25,935 nucleotides of DNA from NCBI GenBank assembly GCA_900128585.1, contig LT642281.1, positions 1 through 25,935 on the forward strand. The letters are read 5' to 3'. The DNA is from Stramenopiles sp. TOSAG23-3. Taxonomy: Eukaryota; Sar. The notes under the pieces were generated by a model. The model searched no databases. It was not told the origin of the DNA and was given only the letters and a program-made list of their open reading frames with translations. Within the stretch, counting starts at the first letter, position 1, and each line of letters opens with the position of its first letter. A program made the position numbers and the translations under genes. Below, piece by piece: positions 15,154 to 24,670 of the stretch.

Positions 15154-16242
15154 TTACAAACCCTTCCAGAATGCCAGCACCCCGGCCTCTCCTGGCGCAG
15201 CACCTTCCCCGAAAACAAAATAACTGACAAAGATGCAATTGTCTTCTGCTCCTTCGCCGGGGCAAGGCAGCAAATGCCAGCTTGGGTTCCCTATTGCCGT
15301 GCTTCCCCCATGTGTGGTAACATTCAGCATTTCCACGTGGCTTCCTGGCGCCCCTGTCGGCACGTCCCCTTCACTGGGGGCAAAAAAATACAACCATATC
15401 CTCCAATCCGCCCAAATCGTGGGTGGCATACTCCCAATGTTGGCTTCTTGGGCATTGATATGGACCCCGTGGACAGTGCCCGGTGCGCGCTGACCGATGT
15501 TCCCAATGGCGCCTTTCGCAATGAAGAGCTCGTCGTAAGCGTCTGCACGGTGTTGCCCAGTCAGCTTGGGGCGGATCGTTGTGGGCCCGAACTGTTCGAG
15601 GCGCCCGATTGCGACGGTATCTTTTCCCTTCTCGTCATTGAAGTGAAACCCAATGTCCGCGTTCACGACGTAAAGTCCCTGTTTATTAGCGCGCTCCGCC
15701 CCATAAACCGACGGGGTCCCTTCCAGGCGGGAGTACGAACCCACGCTCAGCGGTGCAACGAACGAGTTGAAGTGGTTGCCCATCAAAAGCTCCGATTCAT
15801 TGTAGAACAATTTGAACCCAAGCCGCGATGGCAGCTGGCTGTTTGGGTTCATCCACTGTTCGTGCGTGAGCAGGAGCCACCCATCTTTGTCTTCCCCATC
15901 GACCCGTTTTAGAAACGGCATGTCTCCATTTTCTACAATTGTTCGGCGAAATGTCCATGTCATGAGATCTTTGGACGATGCAAGGCGGACGTTGAACTGC
16001 TTGCCCACCATCGTGTGGTACAGCCCAAGGTACTTGTCACCGCCCCACAAGGCAGTGTCGCCCCGAATGGCATCAACATGGATGCAGGACATTTGCAGCC
16101 CCGCAGAGTCTTTGAGGTCATACCGGTAATCTTTGGCCGACAGGACGTTTGAGAAGAGCGGTACAACGGAGTTGGCCGGGTTTGAAGCCGAAGCGATGGT
16201 AACGGCCACGGCCAACAAGAGCAAAGGAAACCTGCAGGACAT
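15154..16242 (-). CDS. Secreted protein, possible GH32/GH43-like beta-propeller
   Basis: This is a 362-residue protein with a clear N-terminal signal peptide (MSCRFPLLLLAVAVTIASAS), so it enters the secretory pathway. The mature part is rich in short beta-strand patterns and aromatic residues: KYLGLYHTMV, FNVRLASSKDLMTWTFRRTI, DGWLLLTHEQWMN, WADWRIWLYFFA. The order of a viewing strand (LGLYHT), then SSKDLMTW, resembles the blade repeats of five-bladed propeller glycosidases of the GH32/GH43/GH62 type. I cannot place the acidic catalytic triad with certainty, so enzyme activity is not claimed. N-glycosylation sequons are seen at NESE and NVTT. The start ATG at 16242 is followed directly by the signal peptide. 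It converges on the ALDH gene. Stop TAA. Confidence 0.6.
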   Translation of the reverse strand: MSCRFPLLLLAVAVTIASASNPANSVVPLFSNVLSAKDYRYDLKDSAGLQMSCIHVDAIRGDTALWGGDKYLGLYHTMVGKQFNVRLASSKDLMTWTFRRTIVENGDMPFLKRVDGEDKDGWLLLTHEQWMNPNSQLPSRLGFKLFYNESELLMGNHFNSFVAPLSVGSYSRLEGTPSVYGAERANKQGLYVVNADIGFHFNDEKGKDTVAIGRLEQFGPTTIRPKLTGQHRADAYDELFIAKGAIGNIGQRAPGTVHGVHINAQEANIGSMPPTIWADWRIWLYFFAPSEGDVPTGAPGSHVEMLNVTTHGGSTAIGNPSWHLLPCPGEGAEDNCIFVSYFVFGEGAAPGEAGVLAFWKGL

Positions 16243-17095
16243 TGTTCACGTTTGGATGGCAAAATGTAAATTATTTATACACACAACTTGATAGTTATAA
16301 TCATTGCCGCTTCCTATGTCTGCTTTTCTTTTCTTTTCCTTTTTCATAATCAATATAAACTCTGATTGAAATTTGTTTTTGAGGAAGAAAAGAAAGAACG
16401 AAAAAAAGAACGAAAATCTTTTTATATAAGAACAAATAATAAGTACAGTATTAATAGGATAATAAAATAAATTAGAATATAAAATGAGCACATCATCATC
16501 AAATCATACAGAAAAGGAAAATCCTAAGCAAAGAAAGAAAAAAGGAGAAAAAAATAATTATTTAGGAATATTTAGAATAATATTAAATATTCTGTGTTTT
16601 GTAAAATTATGAAAAGGATTTTTATTAATAGTAATACTATGTATAATATTATTTTTGTATTTGATCAAGGGATACATTTAGTTATAACTACGAAATAGAT
16701 AGGAAGAATAATATTTAAAAAGAATTCATTTATTATGTATAAATGATCTTATATAGCTATTTATTTACTATGAAGACAATCATTGAAAATAATAAAAAAT
16801 GTAACCTTAATATTTTATATAGAAATGAATTCAATATAAAAAAATTATTAAAAAAAAAAAATGTTCTTCGAAGGGAAGAATAGAAGATAAATAATTGAAA
16901 ACAAACAAAAAATATATCATCGCCACTCGGCCCTCGGCCCTCGCCCCCCCCCCCCTCTTGGCATATATATTATTTATATGGATGGAAAGAGAAAGCGTAC
17001 ACAGTAGTGATCGAATCTACGCAAGAGAAAGAAAGTGTCAAAACTCAAGGTATTCATTAGATTACAAACTGAAGAAAGCGTTGCAGTCAACTACG
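16243..17095. other. AT-rich divergent spacer (propeller protein / WDR76)
   Basis: This is 853 bp with no gene. A dense AT section (16540-16870) is followed by a C12-13 run at about 16944-16956. The region after the C run (16980-17095) is open in the WDR76 frame and has an in-frame ATG at 16982, but most likely it is the leader. Confidence 0.6.
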
Positions 17096-18628
17096 ATGCC
17101 AGTGACCAGGAAGCGGAAGCTGAAGGAACAGGACCAGTTCGATGGGCTGTCCGAGTACGAAATAATGCGACTAAAGAACATAGCGGAAAACAAACGGGTG
17201 ATGGCCAGCATGGGGCTTGATACGGTAAAAAGTGAAATGAAATCCATCGCCACGCGGGCTAGGGTTGCGAAAGTCCGTACGTTGGGGGTCAAAAAAGTGA
17301 AGCGGGAAAGGAAGAAACGGGCGCCCCGCCCACCTCCGCGGCGGTCCCTGCGCGTTCAGGGCAAAGACGCGGACGGGAAGTCCCTCCCGGACAACTTCAG
17401 AGAGCCCAGCCAAAACGGTGGCCACGGAGGCCAGTTCAGCACGGCAAGCGAGGAGCAGGAGCTGAGCATTCAGGGCAACGTGGAAGTGGACGAAGACGGC
17501 CAGGTCTTCTTGGCGTCCCTAAAGAAGCAGCTCCAGCAGTTGGGCAAAGGGACACCGAAGAAGCGGGTTGGCAATCTTGTCGCGGGCGACGGGCCGGCCC
17601 CGATCAACCAAGACTTGCTTAAGTACGCCGAACGGCTGGCAAGACTGGAGGTCGACCCGGAAAAAAGCGTGCGAAAGATCACGAAAGATCGAATATATTC
17701 CCTCGCGCTCTCCCCGGACAAGTCCAACGTGGTCGTTGCCGCAGGGGACAAGTTCGGCCGCTTCGGTCTGTGGGCCGTCGATAGTTCGAATGACGTTGGC
17801 TCCGACGGCGTGTTCTCCGCCCGGCCGCACTCCGCCACGCTCTCGGACATCCAATTCAACCGCACGGAGCCCAACAAGGTATTCACGTCCTCTTACGACG
17901 GTAGAGTGATGATGATCGACACCCACACCACGAGCGGCTTTCAGGAAATTTACAACAACGGTGGCGACGCGGGGTACTTCGAAATGGCGTTCATGGACAA
18001 CGGGAAGGGAATGTACCTTGCCCGGGACGATGGCGGCCTATCCCAGCTCGACTTGCGCTCTGGGACGGTGGTAAACGACTGGCAGCTGCACGAGAAGAAG
18101 ATCAACACGGTGAACTTGCGACCTGGAAAAGAGCACTACATCTCAACGGCGAGCTTGGACCGAAGCTGCGGTGTCTTTGACAGCCGGAACATGAAGCAAG
18201 CGCTGCACGTCTTGCCGCACGCCCTTTCCCTGAACCAGAGCACGTGGAGCCCCGACGGCGCCGTCATGACGACGCTGTGCATGGACAACAAAATACGGTG
18301 CTACGACGCAGATGACCTGTGCAACAACCCAGCCAAACCAGACCATTTCCCACGCAAGCAGACCAACGTTTGCCACCACGACAACCGCACGGGGCGGTGG
18401 CTGACGAAATTCAAGGTTCACTGGGACCCAAAACAGCCGAACGCGTTTGTGATTGGGTCGATGGATCAGCCCCGCTGCATCGAGGTGTTCAACAAATCCT
18501 GCACCCGCGTCATGCGAATGCGGGAGGACGAAGTGGTGAAAAGCGTGCAAAGTTTGAGCAAGTTCCACGACACTCGTGATGTAATAGTAAGCGCAAACGC
18601 AAGCGGAAAGGTGCACGTGTGGAGGTAG
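17096..18628 (+). CDS. WDR76: WD-repeat protein of the WDR76/CMR1 family
   Basis: This 510-residue protein matches the WDR76 (animal)/Cmr1 (yeast) family, nuclear seven-bladed propellers that bind chromatin and damaged DNA; animal WDR76 also acts as a substrate adaptor for CUL4-DDB1. The family N-terminal box is clear: LSEYEIMRLKNIAENKRVMA at residues 18-37, followed by a very basic stretch (KKVKRERKKRAPRPPPRRSL, then RVQ). The propeller starts near residue 200 and includes SPDKSNVVVAAGDKFGRFGL, SASLDR-like blades (TASLDRSCGVFDSR) and the highly conserved HHDNRTGRWLTKFKVHWDPK, followed later by FVIGSMDQPRCIEVF. The ATG at 17096 starts right before the family box; an in-frame ATG at 16982 would add 38 residues without family support. 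Stop TAG. It converges on the phospholipase-like gene. Confidence 0.88.
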   Translation: MPVTRKRKLKEQDQFDGLSEYEIMRLKNIAENKRVMASMGLDTVKSEMKSIATRARVAKVRTLGVKKVKRERKKRAPRPPPRRSLRVQGKDADGKSLPDNFREPSQNGGHGGQFSTASEEQELSIQGNVEVDEDGQVFLASLKKQLQQLGKGTPKKRVGNLVAGDGPAPINQDLLKYAERLARLEVDPEKSVRKITKDRIYSLALSPDKSNVVVAAGDKFGRFGLWAVDSSNDVGSDGVFSARPHSATLSDIQFNRTEPNKVFTSSYDGRVMMIDTHTTSGFQEIYNNGGDAGYFEMAFMDNGKGMYLARDDGGLSQLDLRSGTVVNDWQLHEKKINTVNLRPGKEHYISTASLDRSCGVFDSRNMKQALHVLPHALSLNQSTWSPDGAVMTTLCMDNKIRCYDADDLCNNPAKPDHFPRKQTNVCHHDNRTGRWLTKFKVHWDPKQPNAFVIGSMDQPRCIEVFNKSCTRVMRMREDEVVKSVQSLSKFHDTRDVIVSANASGKVHVWR

Positions 18629-18820
18629 GCGATCAGAATATTTTGGAGGAGTGAAATGTTAAATTTTACGTAAGTGCTTACTTTAACAATTATCATGTAG
18701 AGAGAAGTAAAAACAATACTTCAATAAATTACAGAGCGCCATAATTTTGTTTTTATCATATGATAAATGATATGATTGATATATGATAGTAAAAACAATA
18801 TTAATGGCTGTTATTTTTAT
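18629..18820. other. Convergent spacer with palindrome and direct repeat
   Basis: These 192 bp contain a 16-bp perfect palindrome TTTATCATATGATAAA (18752-18767). AGTAAAAACAATA occurs twice (18706-18718 and 18788-18800), 82 bp apart. It probably serves 3'-end formation of both genes; no coding sequence is present. Confidence 0.55.
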
Positions 18821-20599
18821 TTAAATCACGTCGCAGTTCTGCCTTAACAGTTCTGTGTGGCAGATCTTCCCAAGAGGCACGTACTTGTACCGAACGAATC
18901 TCTCCAAGTTGTCTACGTGCGGATTCGACACTTCGATTTTTCGCCGAGCAGACAGCTTTTTTCCAATCATCTTGAACATTGCAGGAAGTTTGTTCAACGG
19001 CTCCGATAATTTCGGGGAGGGGGCAATCTTCAACCCCTCGTACACGATGGAGTTCGCGTTGTACGTGTCGTCCCCCTTCAGGTAGTCGTCCCATACAAAC
19101 CTGTGGTGAAACCCCTGTATGGACGTACTAATTTTATTAAACATGGTATCTAGACTTGCCTTCAAGCTCATCCTGCCCAGCGCGTCTCCCCCCGTTGATT
19201 TGGTTGGTCCTTTGGCCATAACGGACGGGGTCGGCCCGGTTTTCCCGGTGGTGAAGGCGTAAAGCACTTCGCGGATCGAGGCCTTGACCGCGCGCACGGC
19301 CATCGCCCGATTTTTCCTGTTCTTCTCGTCGAAATACATCGAGTCCCCCAGTGCAAACCATTTGTCCCCAAGCTCATTGACCACGAACATTCCGTTCTTG
19401 TTGTCCTGGTCGTGGCTGCACTTGGACAAGAGCGCGCCCGTGGTCTTGTCGCAGTGGTTGTGCAGGGCGACGCGCGGGGTCCGAAGGTGGCCTGGGGCGA
19501 ACATGTCGGTCAGAAAGTGGCACGCCATCCCGTCCAGGGCCAAGGCGTCCATGAACGACACCCTGGCCGCCGCAACCATGCCCTTCAGCTGCATGTCGGT
19601 AGTGGTGTCCAATTCTGTCAGCTTCGGCCTCAACACATGGGACATTTTTTTGATTTCGCTCTTTCTCTTCGACGCGGCAAGGAGCTGCTTCCTGGCCTGG
19701 AGCGCGGCGGCAATGGCCAGCTGGTGGCCGGCTTTGTACGCCAGCCGGGAATGCGGCAAAAAGTGGTCAAAGTTGACCTTCGCCAAGGCCAAGTACCGGG
19801 CGTCCTTGTCGAAGAGGTCGTCCAGCCGCTGAAGGTGCCCCTTGATCGCGCTGTACCCGGCCTTGCTCTTCTCGACGGTGTACGCGTGGAGGTCGGACAT
19901 CTTCGATTTGACCTTCTCCCACATGCTCTTCGCCTTCTCCTGGATCGTCTCGGGAGTCTCTTTCGGCTCCGGGGCCCCCGCCTTTTCCTCGCTCACCCGC
20001 TTCATCTTGTTTTTCATGCCCGTATCGCTCCTTGTGATGTGGGCGAACGCCATTTCGTGGCGCAGGCCCAGCCGCTTCGACCCCCACGCTTTCGAGGGCA
20101 CCTTCCCCATCCGCTTGAACTTTTCTATTTGTATTTCCTCTTGCTTGATAAGCTGCAAAATCAACGGGGTTTCCTTGCTCCCAGTTGAGGACCGGGAGAA
20201 CATCCCGTACGCCTCCCAGAAGCGCAACAACCGCTCGGGCTCCGCCGGGGACTGGGATATTGGCTTGGACGGTACCCCGAAAAAGTCACCGGCCAACGCG
20301 ACGACGTCCCCAAAGGATACCCTGACGCCCCAGTCATAGTTCTTGCCAAGCCTGAGCACTCGTCGCTTCTCCTGCCTGGACGAAAGGCCTTTCCCTGCGT
20401 GGAAAAAGTGGTCCAGGATAAACTCGCTATTGGAGACCTTCCTGAGCGCCTCCCGTATTTCGGGGTAGACGCTGTCCCACGCCTGGTCCCCGGCACTCTG
20501 GTGTTCCACACCGTTGAATCCTGCGCTCTGCGCTGGCCCGACGGAGTATACCAAGAGTACGGCCAGGGCCGTGCCTATCACTAACGTTTTCCCACCCAT
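18821..20599 (-). CDS. Secreted Zn-dependent phospholipase C-like protein
   Basis: This 592-residue protein has a signal peptide (MGGKTLVIGTALAVLLVYSV, then GPAQSAG). The central motif ALDGMACHFLTDMFAPGHLR followed by TPR (H361, D365, H371) and a later SHDQDNKNG and NELGDKWFALGDS match a group of bacterial and eukaryotic proteins related to zinc-dependent phospholipase C and S1/P1 nuclease, in which clustered His and Asp bind zinc. An earlier FDHFLPHSRLAYKAGH segment could supply further ligands. A charged helical insert (about residues 205-265, rich in Lys and Glu) separates N- and C-terminal parts. Substrate and activity are inferred, not shown. The ATG at 20599 directly precedes the signal peptide; the frame runs 19 codons further upstream only to a GTG. 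Stop TAA. Confidence 0.65.
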   Translation of the reverse strand: MGGKTLVIGTALAVLLVYSVGPAQSAGFNGVEHQSAGDQAWDSVYPEIREALRKVSNSEFILDHFFHAGKGLSSRQEKRRVLRLGKNYDWGVRVSFGDVVALAGDFFGVPSKPISQSPAEPERLLRFWEAYGMFSRSSTGSKETPLILQLIKQEEIQIEKFKRMGKVPSKAWGSKRLGLRHEMAFAHITRSDTGMKNKMKRVSEEKAGAPEPKETPETIQEKAKSMWEKVKSKMSDLHAYTVEKSKAGYSAIKGHLQRLDDLFDKDARYLALAKVNFDHFLPHSRLAYKAGHQLAIAAALQARKQLLAASKRKSEIKKMSHVLRPKLTELDTTTDMQLKGMVAAARVSFMDALALDGMACHFLTDMFAPGHLRTPRVALHNHCDKTTGALLSKCSHDQDNKNGMFVVNELGDKWFALGDSMYFDEKNRKNRAMAVRAVKASIREVLYAFTTGKTGPTPSVMAKGPTKSTGGDALGRMSLKASLDTMFNKISTSIQGFHHRFVWDDYLKGDDTYNANSIVYEGLKIAPSPKLSEPLNKLPAMFKMIGKKLSARRKIEVSNPHVDNLERFVRYKYVPLGKICHTELLRQNCDVI

Positions 20600-21462
20600 T
20601 CCCCTGCCTCCACTCCTAGTTTTCCTACCTTGTTTGCAACCGAAGAAACACTTCACAGTGCAGCGACAAACTCAAAAGGGAAGACTGTATTTAGCGTGAT
20701 CAATTAAATAAAATCTTTCTCATTCATTTTATTACTTCCTGCCTACGAAACACCGTTTGATTCTATCTTTCTGCCTTTCTTTCATTCCCTCACCTCAATC
20801 AATCCCTCCTTGAACTTGCTTGGAAGTTATTAATGTGCAATGCAGAAGATAAAATGTATAACTTTGTTTCCCTTCTTTCTTCTTTTTTTAAAAAAGTACT
20901 ATTATACTATTTAATATATTAATATATTATATCTTTGGATTATTATAGTATATAAATGATTATTTAATTCTCTTTCTCCTGCCTTACCCTCCCTCTTTTT
21001 TCCAGAAAAAAAAACAAACCAAATGGCTTCCTTCATTTTAATCATAGGACATTCTATTTGTAAAGAATACGAAATATCAATTAATAAGTACGAATACCAA
21101 ATGGAAGAAAGAAAAAGTGAAAAAAAATGAAAATAAATGGAAGAAAGAAAATATGTATGGTATGTCTATATTATGAATACAACAATATAGGTATAGCATT
21201 GGATATTCATAGAAGAAATTATTATTATTATTGTTTTATTGGGTTATCCAAATTGTTGGTTTTGGGTACACCGGTATCTTTTTTTAGTTCCATTATCAAT
21301 TTATTTCAAGACGAGGGTATTTTTATTGAGACGGGCATTCTTCACGCTTTTCCTCCCCCCCCCTTTTATTATACGCAACTCAAATGCCCACGGGCACAAT
21401 GGCATGGTTCTCTCCCATGGCTACGCGTCGTGTTGTTGGTGTTGTTCTTCCTCCACGACGCC
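20600..21462. other. Head-to-tail spacer upstream of the phospholipase-like gene
   Basis: This is 863 bp of AT-rich sequence with no gene. It should hold the promoter of the 18821-20599 gene and the 3' region of the immunophilin gene. Features are an AT-only patch (20900-20960), an A run (21006-21013) and a C9-10 run at about 21353-21363. Confidence 0.55.
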
Positions 21463-22911
21463 CTAGGCCTTTTCCGCAGGCTCCAGCTCCCCACAGTCTT
21501 CGATGATGACGTCCTCTGCAGGCTTGTCCCCGCTACCTCGCTTGCAGTTCTCCATCTTGTCCACGACGTCGTACCCTTTGACGACCTTTCCGAAGACCAC
21601 GTGCTTTCCATCCAAGTGCGGGGTCTCGGTCGTCGTGATAAAAAATTGACTCCCGTTCGTGTTCGGGCCAGAGTTTGCCATGGAGAGCAGCCCCTTCGTG
21701 TCGTGCGTGAGCGTGAAGTTTTCGTCCGCGAACTTTTCCCCGTAAATGCTCTCGCCCCCCGTGCCGTTCCCGTTCGTAAAGTCGCCGCCCTGACACATGA
21801 AGTTCGAGATGATGCGGTGGAAGGTGGACCCCTTGTAGTGGAGCGGTTTGCCCTTCTTTCCCATCCCCGCCTCGCCCGTGCACAGCTGGCGAAAGTTCTC
21901 CGCGGTCTTCGGGACGACGTTCGGGTACAGCTCCATCTCGATCCGCCCAAGGGCCTCTTCGCCCATCTTCACGTCGAAGAAGACGCGGGGCAGCGGGCCC
22001 TCGAATTTGACCGGCTTCTCCACCTCCTTCTTCTCCGCGTACATGCTCCCCATGGCCTTGAACATGTTCCCGAACGTCGCCTTCTCCTTCTTCTTCGCGT
22101 CCGCGGCGGCCTTCTTTATCGCGTCGTACTCCTTGCGCATCGTCTTGTTCTTCGGCTCCGCCTTGATGGCCGCGACGATGTCCGCTTTCGCCGCCTTGAA
22201 GTCGCCGCTCTTCCGGTACGCGACCGCGCGCCAGTACAGGGCCTTCGAGCTCGCGGCGTTCCCTGCGAGCACGTCCGAGGCGTGCTTGACCGCCTTGGCG
22301 GACTCCCCCGCCTTTACGGCCGAGATCGTCGCGTTAAGACGGAGGGACGTCAGCAGCTCTGCGGCGGTGTCGTCGAGGTTCTCGAGGAAGGACAGGGCCT
22401 CCGCGTAGATCGCGAGGGCGTGCGAGAACTTCTTGTCCGTGAAACGCTCCTTGCCCTCGGCCTTCAGCTTGGTCGCCTCGGCGATCTTCTCCTCGTCGCT
22501 CATCTCCCACTTCTCCTTCTTCTTCGGGCCAAAGCCGAGGAGCTCGACGTCGAAGACAAGGGTGGCGCCGCCCGGAATCTTGGGCGGGGAGCCGTGGTCA
22601 CCGTACCCGTAGTCGGAATTTATCGTAAGGACGGCGTGCTCGCCCTTCCGCATGGACGCGAACCCCTGGTCCCACCCCTTGATGACCTGGCCCTGTCCGA
22701 TCGTGAACTTGAACGGGTCCCCTCGGTCCCGGGAGCTGTCGAACTTTGTACCGTCCAACAGGGTGCCCGTGTAGTGGGCAACGACCTCGTCCCCCTTGGA
22801 GGGAAAATCACCCTCACCCTCCGTGATGACACGTTTCATGATACCGCCATCTTTGGCCTCCGTGACGTCCACTTGTTCCGGGACCGTCTGGTTCTCTGCA
22901 ACTGCTGACAT
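21463..22911 (-). CDS. Dual-family immunophilin: FKBP-TPR-cyclophilin (FCBP)
   Basis: This 482-residue fused peptidyl-prolyl isomerase has domains in the order FKBP (about 20-127), TPR (about 140-265) and cyclophilin (about 308-475). FKBP pocket residues are conserved: Y47, F57, D58, W80, Y101, I112, F120, so FK506 binding and activity are plausible. TPR helices include [20 protein letters not shown]. The cyclophilin keeps the catalytic set R366, F371, M372, Q374 and H437. The position of CypA Trp121, important for cyclosporin A, is H432, as in Cyp40-type cyclophilins, predicting weaker drug binding. This order matches the dual immunophilin described from Toxoplasma; such fusions are rare. 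TPR domains often dock on Hsp90. No targeting signal is seen, so it is probably cytosolic. It is GC-rich with strong codon bias, which creates a long antisense shadow frame. Stop TAG. Confidence 0.93.
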   Translation of the reverse strand: MSAVAENQTVPEQVDVTEAKDGGIMKRVITEGEGDFPSKGDEVVAHYTGTLLDGTKFDSSRDRGDPFKFTIGQGQVIKGWDQGFASMRKGEHAVLTINSDYGYGDHGSPPKIPGGATLVFDVELLGFGPKKKEKWEMSDEEKIAEATKLKAEGKERFTDKKFSHALAIYAEALSFLENLDDTAAELLTSLRLNATISAVKAGESAKAVKHASDVLAGNAASSKALYWRAVAYRKSGDFKAAKADIVAAIKAEPKNKTMRKEYDAIKKAAADAKKKEKATFGNMFKAMGSMYAEKKEVEKPVKFEGPLPRVFFDVKMGEEALGRIEMELYPNVVPKTAENFRQLCTGEAGMGKKGKPLHYKGSTFHRIISNFMCQGGDFTNGNGTGGESIYGEKFADENFTLTHDTKGLLSMANSGPNTNGSQFFITTTETPHLDGKHVVFGKVVKGYDVVDKMENCKRGSGDKPAEDVIIEDCGELEPAEKA

Positions 22912-23422
22912 GGTGTGTGGTTAAGGTGTAGTTTGCGTAAGTATGCGTTTCTAAAACGTCGTTGTTTTCGTTCAAAACAGATTTCAAAAGTTATACAGAT
23001 TGTTATTGTCCATTTTGTCTTTTTTTTCTTGAAGTAAGTACGTATACTTTCTTTCTGAGTGTATTACATCAAATGGAATGTACATACCCTAGATGATTGA
23101 TCGATTCAGTTTCAGGTTTTGTTCTTCTCTTCTTCTTCTTGCTTCTTTTTTCTTTTTTTTCTTCTTCTTTTCTTCTCCTTTTCTTCTTTTTTATTGAATT
23201 CAGTGGCTGGCGAAATAAGCAATAATAATTAAGGTTTAAAGTATCATAAAATAAAGTATTTGTTTCTTCAGGGTTTCCGCTATATAGTTTCAGGTAAAAT
23301 ATAATTTAATCACTTTTCTATTTTAGACTATAAATAATTACAATCCTTAAAGTATGAATTATTTCATCACTCCAGCCCTTTTTTCCCTTCTTTTTCTCTT
23401 CTTCGCGAAACCTTCTTTTTTC

Positions 23423-23730
23423 TTTGTTTGTTTGTTTGTTTGTTTGTTTGTTTGTTTGTTTGTTTGTTTGTTTCTTTCTTTTTCTTCTTCTTCTTCTTCT
23501 TTCTTCTTCTTTCTTCTTCTTCTTCTTTCTTCTTCTTCTTCTTCTTCTTGTTCTTCTTCTTCTTTCTTCTTTCTTTCTTTCTTTCTTTCGACGCTTTCTT
23601 TTCTTTCTTTCTTTCTTTCTTTCTTTTTCTTTCTCTTCTTCTTCTTCTTTCTTCTTCTTCTTTTTCTTTTTCTTTTTCTTTTTCTTCTTCTTCTTCTTCT
23701 TCTTCTTCTTCTTCTTCTTGTTGTTGTTCT
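23423..23730. repeat. (TTTG)n then (TTC)n/(TTTC)n pyrimidine tract
   Basis: About twelve TTTG units (23423-23473) run into roughly 250 bp of TTC and TTTC units, nearly pure pyrimidine on the + strand. All three + strand frames are open only because of this composition. Confidence 0.9.
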
Positions 23731-24019
23731 TGTTTAGTCCTTAATATCTATTTGTTAGAATTTACTTATATCCATAATGAAGGTTTATAATGAATTAAAT
23801 AATAATTTAGTATTTATGTCAAAAAAGGGAAGATATATATTTTCAGTTCTTTATACTACAGTATGTAATTATATAAGTAATTAAAATAATCCATTTTATA
23901 TATAATACACATATCCTTAAATATTTGATGATGACTTCTTCTTCTTGATGATCAACAACTCAAACACAAAAGTTTTAAAATACATCATCAAATCATCATC
24001 ATCATCGATGATGCAGAGG

Positions 24020-24070
24020 AGATGAAGAAAGAAGAAGAAGAAGAAGAAAGAAGAAGAAAGAAGAAGAATA
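24020..24070. repeat. (GAA)n purine tract
   Basis: GAA/GAAA units lie on the + strand, of opposite strand bias to the large TTC tract 300 bp to the left. Confidence 0.8.
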
Positions 24071-24307
24071 TAAAAAATAATAAATAAATAATTTTTTTTC
24101 TAAAATCATCATCTATGTTACTTTTTTAGTAGTAGAAGTATAGTATCTACATAAACATAAGTTTACAAAAGGAAAAAAGAAAGTGTTTTGTTTGAAGGAG
24201 ATTTGTGTTCTTGAGGGAGATTGAGAGTGTTTTGTGTAGTGTTGTATCGCATTCTTTCCGTCCGTCTGCCCGTCTGTCTTTCTTTCTTCTGCGATAAATA
24301 CATATAT

Positions 24308-24670
24308 ATGGCGGATCCAGAAGGTGGTCAGTTAATGGCCGAACCGGACTTGGACAGTGATTTTGACGACGAAGACGAAGACTTTCATGACGTACGGCAA
24401 CGTTATGTTGTGCGGGGAAGTAGTCTGAACAGTGGCAAAGCAGGTGTCTTTTATAACGAGTTGAACCCGAGTCATACTCGGAGTGTGTTTTTAGCCATGT
24501 GCGGCTTGTGCATGGTGTTGGTAGTGATATTGTTTTTAATTATTTTTGAGTGGGATTCCATCGTTCATTTTATGAAGATGAAGAATTTGGTGCCACAGCA
24601 TCACCACCGGAATATCTTTAGAAACCAAGTGGCTGGGCGAGCTGCAATTCACCCACGCATTCGTCTGTAA
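24308..24670 (+). CDS. Small acidic single-pass membrane protein, unknown function
   Basis: The 120-residue protein has three parts. The N-terminus (1-59) is strongly acidic at 14-28 (DLDSDFDDEDEDFHD) and then basic. One hydrophobic helix spans about 60-80 (VFLAMCGLCMVLVVILFLII). A short basic tail carries HHHR and ends AIHPRIRL. There is no cleavable signal, so a tail- or signal-anchored topology is likely; the acidic side would by charge rules favour the non-cytosolic face only weakly. I do not recognise the family. The ATG at 24308 (atatATGGCGG) is chosen because the upstream reading is T-rich leader without a plausible start. It converges on the TIM13-like gene. Confidence 0.65.
   Translation: MADPEGGQLMAEPDLDSDFDDEDEDFHDVRQRYVVRGSSLNSGKAGVFYNELNPSHTRSVFLAMCGLCMVLVVILFLIIFEWDSIVHFMKMKNLVPQHHHRNIFRNQVAGRAAIHPRIRL

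Larger units (their letters stand above)
22912..24307. other. Long divergent spacer, T-rich and microsatellite-rich
   Basis: These 1.4 kb lie between the immunophilin gene and the small membrane protein gene and contain no credible gene. Pyrimidine tracts occur at 23120-23190 and 23370-23740, and purine GAA runs at 24020-24070. A CCGTCCGTCTGCCCGTC block at 24258-24274 lies about 50 bp before the next ATG. Confidence 0.6.

Noticed and set aside
19412-20188. 258-codon + strand frame opposite the phospholipase-like gene
   Set aside because: It is an antisense shadow; the - strand frame carries a signal peptide and conserved metal motifs.
21127-22908. 593-codon + strand open frame opposite the immunophilin gene
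   Set aside because: It is a shadow of the strongly codon-biased FKBP-TPR-cyclophilin gene, and its product is Leu/Arg/Val-rich low complexity.
23423-23473. Regular TTTG array considered as a CRISPR or functional tandem array
   Set aside because: It has 4-bp units without spacers; it is an ordinary microsatellite.
23354-23790. Three + strand open frames of Phe/Leu/Ser runs
   Set aside because: They are products of the TTTG/TTC microsatellite, which lacks stops in any frame.
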